A stretch of DNA of 64,000 nt from Akkermansiaceae bacterium (GCA_903878115.1 CAIRGO010000280.1:1-64000), one strand, 5' to 3'; numbered from the stretch's first letter, positions 40,431 through 50,776 are shown. Made by a program: numbers and translations. Notes: generated by a model from the letters alone, not told the origin.

Positions 40431-42566
40431 CTACTTTCCCTTAGGGATCGGGTTTGGCTTGGTTTTGCCGGTGGTCCACTTTGGTGATTTTAGGGTAGTG
40501 AATTCAGGGGAGCGTTCTTGCACAGTAGGGCGCAACTCGTTGGTGTAAAGCCCGATCCTTTCAAAAGGAATTGGTTTAAATCCGGGGACTTTAGCGAAGA
40601 CGGGTGCGTCAGGCTTCATTCTGAAATCCAGTTTGGCAGCGTTAAAAAATCCCATGTCTTCGATGGTTAGCTCGAAGTTGTTCTGCAAGGTGGCCGCGGC
40701 CAGTTCCTCCTTTTTGCCGCTGAAGTGGAGGACGCTTTCGCAGTTCACCGCGACGGTGCTTTCGATGGCTGATCCAGTTGGTAGCTCTGGTTTTCCTCCA
40801 AAGATCGTGGCCAAGTTCGGGAAACGTATGCTCCAAGTCGGACTTTTGGCATCAATGCTTTCCAACCCTTTGTATAGGGCCTTGTCTTTGTCATAGCCTC
40901 GGGCGACACCGCGGGTGTCGAGGTGGGCGCCGCGACCGCAGTCCACGGAGAGGTTGCCCTTTGCGATGTTGTCGTGACCTCCGCCGATGAAGGGGCCGCA
41001 GCCGACTCGGTAGGCGATATTGCCCTCGACTAGGTCGCCGCTGTCACCGTCGTCTAGGTAGAAGCCGGTTGCCTCGGGCGCGTGGTGGACGAAGTTATGG
41101 CGTAGGATATTGCCGCCACTAATCCACTCATGGGTCGTGTAGAACGCGCCCATATCGAAGGTCTTCTTTACTACGTCGTAAACCTCGTTCAACTCGAAGA
41201 GGTTGTCGTTACCGCCGTAAAGGATACCGGCATGGGGCGAGTCGTGAATGCGGTTGTGGGTGATCCGGCAACCGACCGCGAACATACCCGTCGGAGAGAA
41301 TCCAACGCCGATTCCGGGAGAGTAATTGAGCTTGGCGAGGGCGTAGTTGCTGATGTGGTTGTTGTCCACGACATGCCCACAGGGTGTAAGGGTTTTGCGG
41401 TCGCCACCGCTAACGATAACCCCGCCGTGTCCGAGGATGGTAAGGTCGTTGCTGAGCGCCTGGTGGTGCAGTCCCTCCTTGAGAACGACGGCGTTTCGAC
41501 CCACGCGGGAGATACGGCAGCCAGCCACTACGCAGTCTTTCCCTCCGGAAATTTCCACACCATCGCCGAGCCCTCCCTCGATGCTGAGGGCTCGCAGAGT
41601 AATGCTACTTGAGTCCTTCATACGCACCATGGAGGTTTCAAGATCGGAGATGGCGATAGAGGCGCCCGTGAGTTCGGCAGGAGGCCAAAAATATAACGTC
41701 CGTGTGGTGAAGTCCACGCTCCATTCTCCGGGGATGTCTATCTCCTCCAAGAGGTTAAGGGCGTGCCAAGGCTCGTTTCCGGCACCTTCCGGACCCGCAT
41801 ATTTGGAGCCGATGCCGAGGGTGACTGGCTCAGCCATGGAGATGGTTCGCTTTTCGGTGTCTAAGGTTTTGACCCTGACTGACTGAAAGTCCCAAGGCAC
41901 GCGCCAGAAGCCGGCCACCCAGAGTTGGCCCGCGTCGGAAGCTGTTTTCCAGCGCAGCGGACGGTCGCCCGCATACTCAAAAACACCTCCGCGTTTGTCT
42001 TTTGGCTGACCGCTCCAAATTCCTTTGTCGAGGACCCGTACCATCTTGGTGTCCAAGGTGTTGGGCCAGCGAGAGATTTGCTGTTTTTCGCCACCGTAGT
42101 AAAGGTCGAACAGACCTCCGCCATCGTTGAAACGATCTGGAAACGGCTTGTCGTGCTTCACGCCCAGAAGGTCGAGGCTGAGTTGAAATACCTTCCCGCG
42201 TGCGGCCGGATCGAGACGGGGGGAGTCCGTGGGAACAGGCTTCCAAGCAGAGGTCGGAACCACAATGGCGGCGTTCAAGACGGCCTTGCCCAGTTCCTTC
42301 GCTCGGTAGGTCGTAAGTGTGTCGGCGGAGGTGAGATCGAAGGTTGTTTTTCGCTGATGGACACCAGTCATCAACCAGACGGTGGCCACTTCGTCCGGAG
42401 ATTTTTGATGCAGGCTACGAATCGCATCTCGGGCCTTTTCTAGGCTGGCAAAGGGTTGGATTTCGGTGCCGGGCTGGTCGTCGTTTCCCGACGGAGATAC
42501 AAAAAACTCCACCGCGGGCAAAGCTGCTGGGATCAGGGCAAAAAGGGTGAGTAGAAGCAATCTCAT
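40431..42566 (-). CDS. Secreted right-handed parallel beta-helix protein
   Basis: Signal peptide; FFVSPSGNDDQPGTEIQPFASLEKARDAIRSL; ALSIEGGLGDGVEISGGKDCVVAGCRISRVGRNAVVL repeats. Confidence 0.82.
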   Translation of the reverse strand: MRLLLLTLFALIPAALPAVEFFVSPSGNDDQPGTEIQPFASLEKARDAIRSLHQKSPDEVATVWLMTGVHQRKTTFDLTSADTLTTYRAKELGKAVLNAAIVVPTSAWKPVPTDSPRLDPAARGKVFQLSLDLLGVKHDKPFPDRFNDGGGLFDLYYGGEKQQISRWPNTLDTKMVRVLDKGIWSGQPKDKRGGVFEYAGDRPLRWKTASDAGQLWVAGFWRVPWDFQSVRVKTLDTEKRTISMAEPVTLGIGSKYAGPEGAGNEPWHALNLLEEIDIPGEWSVDFTTRTLYFWPPAELTGASIAISDLETSMVRMKDSSSITLRALSIEGGLGDGVEISGGKDCVVAGCRISRVGRNAVVLKEGLHHQALSNDLTILGHGGVIVSGGDRKTLTPCGHVVDNNHISNYALAKLNYSPGIGVGFSPTGMFAVGCRITHNRIHDSPHAGILYGGNDNLFELNEVYDVVKKTFDMGAFYTTHEWISGGNILRHNFVHHAPEATGFYLDDGDSGDLVEGNIAYRVGCGPFIGGGHDNIAKGNLSVDCGRGAHLDTRGVARGYDKDKALYKGLESIDAKSPTWSIRFPNLATIFGGKPELPTGSAIESTVAVNCESVLHFSGKKEELAAATLQNNFELTIEDMGFFNAAKLDFRMKPDAPVFAKVPGFKPIPFERIGLYTNELRPTVQERSPEFTTLKSPKWTTGKTKPNPIPKGK

Positions 42567-42828
42567 GGATGAATCAAAGCACAGCGAAATTCCTTTTACT
42601 CGTCAAGCATATGGACAGAAAGCGATATAGTTGTTCTAGAAATTTGGTTATATGGTCGATGTATATGAGAAAGAAAATGAGAACCCCATCGCCGCCGCGA
42701 CTCTTTCTCGCATTATCCGTCTGCATTTGAAATCATAACTGTCGATTTCAGAGATTTAATAAAATGCGTTTGCCCTGATGTGAATCTTGCCAATGTAGCA
42801 AATTCATGATTGTTTCCGTGCCGCATAT

Positions 42829-45552
42829 ATGAAAGCCGCCGAGATTCGCCAAAGTTTCCTTAATTTTTTCCAACAGCAAGGTCATACGATTGTGCCATCG
42901 GCGTCGTTGATGCCGCAGTCGCCCGGTTTGCTATTTACGAATGCGGGGATGAATCAATTTGTGCCGTATTTTCTCGGGACGGATGTGGCTCCTTACAGTC
43001 CACCACGCGCTACGGATACGCAGAAATGCATTCGCGCTGGCGGAAAGCATAATGACCTCGAGGATGTGGGCTATGATACCTATCACCACACGATGTTTGA
43101 GATGCTGGGCAACTGGTCGTTTGGCGATTATTTTAAAAAGGAGGCCATTTTATGGGCGTGGAATTTGGTGGTGGAAACGTGGGGTTTGCCGGCGAATCGC
43201 CTCTATGCCAGCGTTTATGCGCCGACGCCAAAAGACCCCGGTGAGTTCGATCAAGAGGCGTGGGATATTTGGGCGGAACTTTTTCGCTCCAAGGGACTGG
43301 ATCCTGCGATACAGATCGTCAATGGCAACGTGAAGGATAACTTCTGGATGATGGGTGAGACGGGTCCTTGCGGTCCTTGCTCGGAACTGCACGTGGATCT
43401 TACTCCGCTCGGCGATACCAAGGGCGCGCTGGTGAACGGCACATCTGATCAATGCATCGAAATCTGGAATTTGGTATTCATTCAATACAACGCAGAAGCG
43501 GATGGCACTTTCCGCGAGCTTCCAGCGAAGCATGTGGATACGGGCATGGGCTTTGAGCGGGCTTGCTCGATCATCCAAGGGACCAAGGGGTTTACGGATT
43601 TCTCTCGCCGACCATCGAACTATAATACCGATGTTTTTTTGCCATTGTTCGCGACATTGGAAAAGATGAGCGGAAAAGTTTACGAAGATATTTATCCAGC
43701 GGATGGACAAGCGAAATCGACGATTTCTGCGGCGGTGAAAACGGCGGTGGCATTTCGGGTGATCGCTGACCACATTCGCACGCTATCGTTCTCGATTGCT
43801 GATGGCATTTTGCCAGGAAATAATGGCCGGAATTACGTGCTGCGGAGGATTTTGCGTCGGGCAGTGCGCTATGGACGTCAACTCGGATTCACTGGCGATG
43901 TCGCATTTTTGCCTGAACTGGCCGCGACTCTTGCCGCTGAAATGGGAGATGTTTTCCCTGAATTGCGTGCACGGTTGACGGTGATTCAGGAAACTTTAGG
44001 TCGCGAAGAGGCATCATTTAATGAAACGTTAGATCGTGGCTTGGGATTGTTTGAAAAAGAATTAGCAAAATCCACCTCGACCATTTCTGGCGAATTTGCG
44101 TTTCAACTCTACGATACGTTTGGCTTCCCGATCGATCTAACACAATTGCTGTGCGAGGAGCGTAACGTTGCGATTGATATGCCAAAATTCGAGGCGCTGA
44201 TGGAACAGCAGCGCGAAGATTCTCGCGGCGCACGAGTGAAAACTGTGGTGCGTGCATTAGACCTTGCCACCGATGCGGTGACCGAATTTGTGGGGCATGA
44301 TGCCGATGAAACAGAGGCGACAATTTTAGAGATTCATCGCCAAGACGGTGTGACTTATGTGATCACAGATCGCACGCCATTTTATGCAGAAATGGGTGGG
44401 CAGATAGGCGACTTGGGACGTTGTAATGGCGATGAGATCGTATATGTACAACAAATTGGCAAGGCTCGCGCCCACGTGATCGAAGGTGAACCGTCCTTGC
44501 AGGCTGGTCAGGTGGTAACATTGGCTGTTGATGCTACTCGTCGCCGTCCCATAGAGGCGCATCATACTGCTACGCATTTATTGCACTGGGCATTGCATGA
44601 AGTAGTGGGCATGGATGCTGTGCAGCAAGGTTCATTGGTGGATACGGAGCGTCTGCGCTTCGATTTTTCTTCCGGACCTGTGAGTGCCGAGCAAGTTGCG
44701 AAAATTGAAGCACTAGTGAACGACAAAATTTCCTCTGCTGATCAAGTCAGTGGTGGCGAGGTGACCCACGCAAGTGTGAAAGGTCGCGCTGATGTGATGC
44801 AATTTTTCGGTGATAAATACGGAGAAATGGTGCGCGTGGTGCAGGTCGGTGGTTCAGCTCATCAACTCAATGGATATAGCATGGAGCTCTGTGGTGGCAC
44901 TCATGTGCGCAATACCAGTGAGATCGGACTTTTTAAAATCAAGAGTGAAGGAGCCATCGCGGCCGGTGTGAGACGCATCGAGGCATCATGTGGTAATGCT
45001 GCCGAAAAATGGATCGCCGTACAGATTGAAAACTACCGTCAGGAGATTGTCAAAGAGCTAGCAAAAATGAATCCTGCCACGGCGGTGGATCTCTCGGCTG
45101 TGCGTGATCTTAGCGCGTGGAAAACTCTCAGCGAACAGATTCATGAGCAGCGGGTGGAGCAAGATAAAGAGGCGAAAAAACAAGCCGCGAAAGCTGCTGC
45201 CATTGCCGCTGATGCGGCGCTGAGTGAGTTGATCGCGGCGGGGCCGGCTTCGATCACTTACGCCACCGATGGCGATGCCAGCATGCTGCAAGAATTGCTG
45301 AATGGACTCAAGAAGCGCCAGTTCTCTGGTGCCGCTGCATTACTCGTCGATGACGGTGAAAAACTTCATCTTGGCACCTATTGCGGCGATGCTGCGAAAT
45401 CTTCTGGCAAAGCTGCCGGCATCATGCTGCAACAACTCGCGGCCCTCGGCGGTGGCAAGGGTGGTGGCAATGCCGAGATGGCGCGCGGCGCGGCACCGGA
45501 TCGCAGCAAACGTTTGGAAATTGAAACTACGATGAATATAGTAGTAGGCTAA
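42829..45552 (+). CDS. alaS: Alanyl-tRNA synthetase
   Basis: IRQSFLNFFQQQGHTIVPSASLMP, FTNAGMNQF, HHTMFEMLGNWSFGDYFKKEAI, HTATHLLHWAL, CGGTHV. Confidence 0.97.
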   Translation: MKAAEIRQSFLNFFQQQGHTIVPSASLMPQSPGLLFTNAGMNQFVPYFLGTDVAPYSPPRATDTQKCIRAGGKHNDLEDVGYDTYHHTMFEMLGNWSFGDYFKKEAILWAWNLVVETWGLPANRLYASVYAPTPKDPGEFDQEAWDIWAELFRSKGLDPAIQIVNGNVKDNFWMMGETGPCGPCSELHVDLTPLGDTKGALVNGTSDQCIEIWNLVFIQYNAEADGTFRELPAKHVDTGMGFERACSIIQGTKGFTDFSRRPSNYNTDVFLPLFATLEKMSGKVYEDIYPADGQAKSTISAAVKTAVAFRVIADHIRTLSFSIADGILPGNNGRNYVLRRILRRAVRYGRQLGFTGDVAFLPELAATLAAEMGDVFPELRARLTVIQETLGREEASFNETLDRGLGLFEKELAKSTSTISGEFAFQLYDTFGFPIDLTQLLCEERNVAIDMPKFEALMEQQREDSRGARVKTVVRALDLATDAVTEFVGHDADETEATILEIHRQDGVTYVITDRTPFYAEMGGQIGDLGRCNGDEIVYVQQIGKARAHVIEGEPSLQAGQVVTLAVDATRRRPIEAHHTATHLLHWALHEVVGMDAVQQGSLVDTERLRFDFSSGPVSAEQVAKIEALVNDKISSADQVSGGEVTHASVKGRADVMQFFGDKYGEMVRVVQVGGSAHQLNGYSMELCGGTHVRNTSEIGLFKIKSEGAIAAGVRRIEASCGNAAEKWIAVQIENYRQEIVKELAKMNPATAVDLSAVRDLSAWKTLSEQIHEQRVEQDKEAKKQAAKAAAIAADAALSELIAAGPASITYATDGDASMLQELLNGLKKRQFSGAAALLVDDGEKLHLGTYCGDAAKSSGKAAGIMLQQLAALGGGKGGGNAEMARGAAPDRSKRLEIETTMNIVVG

Positions 45553-45559
45553 CGCATTT

Positions 45560-46306
45560 ATGAATCTCGCCAATATCGTTGCCTTTCTCGATCGTGAACT
45601 CCGCATCGCTGAGATTCCTGACTATGCTGGCGCGATGAATGGGCTACAGCTTCAAAACAATGGCAAGGTCAGTAAAGTGGCTGCCGCAGTGGATGCTTCA
45701 TTGCCAGTGGTGAAAAAAGCCATCGATGCTGGGGCTGATCTGTTAGTGGTTCATCATGGCATGTTTTGGCAAGGAGCGCAGCCATTGACAGCTGCCTTTT
45801 ACGAAAAAATCAAATGCGCCATGGACGCAAATCTGGCGATCTACAGCTCGCATCTTCCGCTCGATGTGCATCAGTTATGGGGAAACAATGTCTCCTTAGC
45901 GCGGGCGATTGGTCTTGATCTGCGGGGGACATTTTTACCCTACAAAGGCATGGATGTGGGCTTGGTCGGTGAATTGGAAATCAGTCGGGATGAGTTGCAA
46001 CAGCGCTTGACCTCCGCAGTGGGTGGTGTTGTGCACGTTTGCCCCGCCGGGCCGGAGAAAATTCGCTCAATCGGACTTTGCACAGGCGGTGCAGGTGCCG
46101 AGGTGGCAGCAGCTAAAGGCTTGGATGCCTTCATCACTGGTGAGGGGCCTCATTGGAGTTTTCCTCTAGCGGAAGAGCTTGGGATCAATGTTTTTTATGC
46201 TGGCCATTATGCCACGGAGACTTTTGGGGTGAAATTAATCAGCACGGAATTAGCAACTGCTTTTGGACTAGATATGACATTTATTGATCATCCGACGGGT
46301 TTATGA
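45560..46306 (+). CDS. Nif3-like dinuclear metal center protein
   Basis: LLVVHHGMFW, IYSSHLPLDVH, FITGEGPHW, GHYATETFGVK. Confidence 0.9.
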   Translation: MNLANIVAFLDRELRIAEIPDYAGAMNGLQLQNNGKVSKVAAAVDASLPVVKKAIDAGADLLVVHHGMFWQGAQPLTAAFYEKIKCAMDANLAIYSSHLPLDVHQLWGNNVSLARAIGLDLRGTFLPYKGMDVGLVGELEISRDELQQRLTSAVGGVVHVCPAGPEKIRSIGLCTGGAGAEVAAAKGLDAFITGEGPHWSFPLAEELGINVFYAGHYATETFGVKLISTELATAFGLDMTFIDHPTGL

Positions 46307-46395
46307 TGCCAATAATGTTCTTTTTATCAGCCTTGCCTGCGCCGACTGGCTCAGAATCAGAGAGAATATTTTTTTCATTTTCACGAAAAAAAAGC

Positions 46396-46424
46396 TTGCG
46401 ATTTCTTAATTCGGGCTGTAATTC
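46396..46424 (+). promoter_or_regulatory. Candidate sigma70-type promoter for tRNA-Gly
   Basis: TTGCGA (46396-46401), 17-bp spacer, TAATTC (46419-46424), about 12 bp upstream of the tRNA 5' end. Confidence 0.45.
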
Positions 46425-46436
46425 TCGCATGTGTTT

Positions 46437-46510
46437 GCGGGCATAGCTTAGTGGTAAAGCGCTATCCTTCCAAGTTAGACATGAGGGTTCGATTCCCTCT
46501 GCCCGCTCCA
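46437..46510 (+). tRNA. tRNA-Gly(TCC), CCA encoded
   Basis: Acceptor GCGGGCA/TGCCCGC, D-arm AGCTTAGTGGTAAAGC, anticodon loop CTTCCAA, T-arm GAGGGTTCGATTCCCTC, 3' TCCA. Confidence 0.95.
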
Positions 46511-46559
46511 GATTCATTATATTCACAATAAAAAACAATCCTCTCACTTACCAAGCATC

Positions 46560-47168
46560 ATGAAAACAACAATTAAATTTTCTCTGACAGCGTCGCTTTT
46601 TTGCTTCGCTACAGTTGCCTCCCATGCAGCGGAAGTCGACTGCGTTAAACTCTCCTTTGCGATCAAACAAGAAGTGGCAGCCAATCATTCGATGGTTCTG
46701 CAGATTGTAGAAAAAGCAGTTTTCGCCAATCCAAGTTGTGCCTGTGAAATCGTGAAAGCGTCGATCACCGAAACGCAAGCCGATGCTAAAATGATCGCTT
46801 CGATTGTTGAGGTTGCCGCGACCGCTGCTCCTGAGCAAATGCGTTTGATCGCCCAGTGCGCCGTTGCGGTGGCTCCCGATGCTCTTGAGGATGTGCAAGC
46901 AGTTCTGGCGAAGCTCGACCCAGGCACGGGTGATTCTACAATTGCCTCTGATGAAGAAGAAGGGTCGGACAAGGGTGGCGATGTAAAACCCAAGAACCAA
47001 CAGAACGTTCTCGATTTCCCGACGAATGGCGAAGAAGTAGTAGTTGGTCCTACAGTTGGTGGTCCTGGCGGTTCTATCTATACTCCTGAGTATTTTGCAT
47101 TCCTAATTCCTGGTAACAATATAGTTTCTAATCCAGCCACTGATAATAACCTTCAAAGTCGTCGGTAA
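46560..47168 (+). CDS. Secreted protein of unknown function
   Basis: MKTTIKFSLTASLFCFATVASHA signal peptide; Ala-rich helical region with several Cys residues, acidic then Gly-rich tail. Confidence 0.6.
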   Translation: MKTTIKFSLTASLFCFATVASHAAEVDCVKLSFAIKQEVAANHSMVLQIVEKAVFANPSCACEIVKASITETQADAKMIASIVEVAATAAPEQMRLIAQCAVAVAPDALEDVQAVLAKLDPGTGDSTIASDEEEGSDKGGDVKPKNQQNVLDFPTNGEEVVVGPTVGGPGGSIYTPEYFAFLIPGNNIVSNPATDNNLQSRR

Positions 47169-47221
47169 TACGAGCTTTCCTACTATTTATTCATTTTCAA
47201 ATCACACTGACACTCTAGCAT

Positions 47222-48442
47222 ATGAAAAAATCATCCGCATTCACATTGGCAGCCATGGCTGCGATCAGCGCTGCCTCAGCACAGAGCCTCTATTATGTAG
47301 GCGATGAAGCGCAGGAAAGTATTCCGCTTAAATGGTCCGTTGGCATGACTGCCATCTACGACAGTAATATGACCCCCGGCACTCAACTTGGACAACCGGG
47401 CTTTGAAGATGATGCATGGAGTCTAAATCCCTATGCGGCAGCTACATTTACCTCAATCACTCCGCAAACCACCATCGATCTTTACGCTCGTGCAGGTGTG
47501 AACTACTACCTGACATCATCTGAAATTGATGGGGCGGACGATACGACATTCAACGGTCGCTTAGGATTCGATTTGACACATCGTTTCAGCGAACGTCTGC
47601 GCTTCTCGAGCCGTAACTTTGCTGCTCAGGAAATGGAACCAGAATATGCTTATGGACAATCCGCTCAGCGTGGTGTTGATCCATACACGTTGTGGAGTTC
47701 CGATAACTCGGTTGGCTATCGTTGGACGGAGCGTTTAGGTTCATACACCGGTATTAATTTGACTGGTTTCTTGGGTGATGGCGTTAATTCGGATCGTTCT
47801 TCCTTTTCTCTTTATCAACAAATGCGCTATCAGCTGGCTCCACGCACGGTGGCGACTGCTGAATACCGTTATACTGCATGGACGGGTGACGCAAGTGATT
47901 CGACGAACCATTTCATTACTGGTGGATTTGAGCATCGCCTGAGCCCAACTTCAATTTTCGTGGTAAGCGCTGGTGCTCAGCTTCGTGAAGTTGACGGTGG
48001 CGACAGTTCTACTTCACCTTTCTTTGAAGCTGCATTGAGTTCGCAAATCAACACACGTTTCAGCGTGCGTGGATTCGCTCGTTACAGCATTGAAGATTTC
48101 GACACCGTTCAACAATTAGGTGCTTTTGTTTTCGAATATCAAGATCAACGCGTGCTTCGTATTGGTTTGAATGGCAGTTACAGTTTGACTCCTCGCCTCT
48201 CAGGTTTCGGTGGTGTGGATTTGGTTTCTACTGGTTATGGCAGCGGCATTACCGTAGATGGTGCAAATGAAACTGATGGTGAGTCAGAAGATGTCATCAA
48301 CGCCTACATTGGTCTGCGTGCTAAAATTTCAGACTCCCTTACTACTGAGTGCAGCATCAACTGCACAGATTCAGTTTCAGACTTCGAAGGTCGGGAATAT
48401 GATCGTCTCCGTCTTAGTGCAGGAGTGAGCTACTCGTTCTAA
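47222..48442 (+). CDS. Outer membrane beta-barrel protein
   Basis: Signal peptide; alternating-hydrophobicity strands; ends LRLSAGVSYSF with C-terminal Phe. Confidence 0.7.
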   Translation: MKKSSAFTLAAMAAISAASAQSLYYVGDEAQESIPLKWSVGMTAIYDSNMTPGTQLGQPGFEDDAWSLNPYAAATFTSITPQTTIDLYARAGVNYYLTSSEIDGADDTTFNGRLGFDLTHRFSERLRFSSRNFAAQEMEPEYAYGQSAQRGVDPYTLWSSDNSVGYRWTERLGSYTGINLTGFLGDGVNSDRSSFSLYQQMRYQLAPRTVATAEYRYTAWTGDASDSTNHFITGGFEHRLSPTSIFVVSAGAQLREVDGGDSSTSPFFEAALSSQINTRFSVRGFARYSIEDFDTVQQLGAFVFEYQDQRVLRIGLNGSYSLTPRLSGFGGVDLVSTGYGSGITVDGANETDGESEDVINAYIGLRAKISDSLTTECSINCTDSVSDFEGREYDRLRLSAGVSYSF

Positions 48443-48486
48443 TTCATCGATCATCTAACAACTTTTTTTATTTAGATAATTTCCTA

Positions 48487-48522
48487 CTCCCGCAGTGATT
48501 TTCATTGTGGGAGTTTTTTTTT
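48487..48522 (+). terminator. Rho-independent terminator
   Basis: 12-bp stem CTCCCGCAGTGA/TCATTGTGGGAG (with G-U pairs), TTT loop, followed by T9. Confidence 0.9.
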
Positions 48523-48601
48523 GTGTTACATTATCCCTACGCTTTAGCCCAAACTTTAAATCACCTCATTTCCTCCCACTACGCTACTCTAACTCTTTAT
48601 T

Positions 48602-50758
48602 ATGCAACCACAAAATTCACAAAGCGAAGCCGCTCTCCATGCTGTCGATTACTGGCAGGTAGTTAAAAATCGTTATGGAGTTATTCTGATGACTTTGCTG
48701 TTGGTTTTTATGACCGCTGCCGTGATCACTTATGTGATGCCGAAAAAATACGAAAGCACTGCCGTCGTGCAGGTGAAGCCATCAACGAAAACAATCCAAG
48801 TATTTGGAAATGAAACAGTTGGCGCTGCGCAAATGACACCACAGTTTTTTGCCACAGAATTTGAGGTCATTCGTTCACAGTTAACGCTTAAAGTTGTAGT
48901 GCAGCAGTTAGGTCTTGTTTCTCGCTGGGGCATGACAGAAGAGGAAGCACTGGGCACTCTGAGAGCAATTGTTGACGCACAAAATATTCGTGGCACAGAT
49001 TTGATTACGATCAGTGTCAAGCATACAGGCCCAGTTGATGCGCGTGATGTGGCCAAGGAAGTTTACGAGGCCTACAAAACACGTCGTGAATCGAAAGAAT
49101 CAGAAGCGGCAGAATCGGGTTTGAAAGAATTAGAAAAAGCTTTGCAATCGCAATCGGATGTGGTGGAGGAAAAACGCAAACAACGCGACAACTTGCTACG
49201 TCGTGCTCCTCAGACGATCGTCGATAACTATTTGAAAATGAATGCAGTTGGAGGAACGGAATCCATGAAAGCCAAGTTGGAAGGCGAATTGCAAGAGGCT
49301 CAATCTGCGATCGGAATGATTGACGCTAAAATTGCTTCGATTTCGCCTCTGACATCAGAGGAATTGATACGTCAAGCTGCGAATGATGAACTCGCGGGTG
49401 GGGATCTGAAAACACTTTATCCAGAATACCAAGAGCAACAGCGTTTGTTAGATGGAATGAAGGTACAGGGTTTGGGGCGCAACCATCCTACGGTGAAAGC
49501 TCAAGCTCAGTCTGTTGAAAGTATCTACAAACAGTTATTGGCGAGCTGCATTTCCTTTAAGGATTCGTTAAAATTGAAACGTGAGCAGCGTGTCGCGGAA
49601 CATGCAGAGTTGAAAAAACGCCTGAGTGAACTTACCGAGTTATCTGTCAACGAGCGGGTTCTTCTTTACGGCTTAACAGCGGCGCAAAATGATTTTGAAA
49701 CAACACAAGGGATGCTCGATAAAATGAAAGAGCGTCTGAGCACGGAGCGCATCAATATCAAGCAACCTAAAAATTTGATCGAACTTCATGAAGAACCTTT
49801 GGTCTCACAGTATCCAGTGAGCCCAAATGTTACCCTCAACTTAATTTTAGGAGCAGTCGTAGGTCTGATCTTTGGCATTGGCATCGCGTTCTTCCTTGAA
49901 TACCTCGATACCTCGGTGAAAACGCTTGAGGATGTGGAGCGTTATTTGCAAGTTCCTGTGCTTGCCGTGATTCCGAAAGAAGTGGGTATCTTGCATAAAC
50001 AAAGTGGCATGAGTCCTGATGCTGAGGCCTATCGAATTCTGCGAACCAACATTGAGTTCAATCGGAAAAATCCGGAGGATAACTCCCTTACCGTTGTTTC
50101 CGGCGGTGCTGGTGAAGGAAAATCTACGACTCTCGTTAACCTTGCCTACATTTGTGCGCAAGGTGGTTACACGACGCTGATGATCGATGCCGACTTACGC
50201 CGCCCTCGTTTGCACACTTTCTTCGATATCAATAACTCGGTGGGACTCACGAATTATCTCACTACCGAGTTGATGTTAGAAGACGTAATTCTGCAAACTC
50301 CTGTGGATAACTTGTTCTTCATGCCATCGGGTATTTTGCCCGCAGATGCCGCGGGTATCTTGAACTCACGCCGGATGTCAGAGCTCATTCAAGATGTGAA
50401 ACAGCGCTTCGACCTAGTTCTCGTTGACTCACCGCCGATCCTAGGTGTGAGCGATGCCTCTGTGCTTGCAAGTGAAGTAGATCTAACCATGATCGTGGTG
50501 CAACATCGCAAACTTCCTCGTAACATGCTCCTGCGCGTGAAACAATCTGTTGAAAACGTTGGTGGCAACGTTATTGGCGTGGTGCTCAACAACGTTGATG
50601 TTCGCAGTGATAGTCAGTATCAATACTACACTAGCTATTATACCTACTATGCACCTGCGGAAAGCCAAATGTCTGCTCCACAGGCACCTACACCCAGTCG
50701 TGTATCAACTCCAACACCTAACACTAAACCTTCAGGATCTAACGATCAATTGTACTAA
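48602..50758 (+). CDS. Wzz-type chain-length regulator fused to BY-kinase (polysaccharide biosynthesis tyrosine autokinase)
   Basis: Wzz N-terminus; VVSGGAGEGKSTTLVNLA (Walker A), LMIDADLRRPRLH (Walker A'), LVLVDSPPI (Walker B); Tyr-rich tail YQYYTSYYTYY. Confidence 0.93.
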   Translation: MQPQNSQSEAALHAVDYWQVVKNRYGVILMTLLLVFMTAAVITYVMPKKYESTAVVQVKPSTKTIQVFGNETVGAAQMTPQFFATEFEVIRSQLTLKVVVQQLGLVSRWGMTEEEALGTLRAIVDAQNIRGTDLITISVKHTGPVDARDVAKEVYEAYKTRRESKESEAAESGLKELEKALQSQSDVVEEKRKQRDNLLRRAPQTIVDNYLKMNAVGGTESMKAKLEGELQEAQSAIGMIDAKIASISPLTSEELIRQAANDELAGGDLKTLYPEYQEQQRLLDGMKVQGLGRNHPTVKAQAQSVESIYKQLLASCISFKDSLKLKREQRVAEHAELKKRLSELTELSVNERVLLYGLTAAQNDFETTQGMLDKMKERLSTERINIKQPKNLIELHEEPLVSQYPVSPNVTLNLILGAVVGLIFGIGIAFFLEYLDTSVKTLEDVERYLQVPVLAVIPKEVGILHKQSGMSPDAEAYRILRTNIEFNRKNPEDNSLTVVSGGAGEGKSTTLVNLAYICAQGGYTTLMIDADLRRPRLHTFFDINNSVGLTNYLTTELMLEDVILQTPVDNLFFMPSGILPADAAGILNSRRMSELIQDVKQRFDLVLVDSPPILGVSDASVLASEVDLTMIVVQHRKLPRNMLLRVKQSVENVGGNVIGVVLNNVDVRSDSQYQYYTSYYTYYAPAESQMSAPQAPTPSRVSTPTPNTKPSGSNDQLY

Positions 50759-50776
50759 TTCTAACAAAAAAACATT

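Noticed and set aside
41130-42443. Plus-strand ORFs 41130-41612, 41347-41886, 41925-42443
   Set aside because: Antisense to the beta-helix protein ORF; long only because of its higher GC content.
42652-42738. 28-codon ORF MVDVYEKENENPIAAATLSRIIRLHLKS
   Set aside because: Too short to support as a gene; could be a remnant, but no family recognised.
43150-43773. 207-aa minus-strand ORF
   Set aside because: Antisense to alaS.
46281-46547. Minus-strand ORF containing ERAEGIEPSCLTWKDSALPLSYA
   Set aside because: This is the classic spurious translation of the antisense strand of tRNA-Gly (46437-46510).
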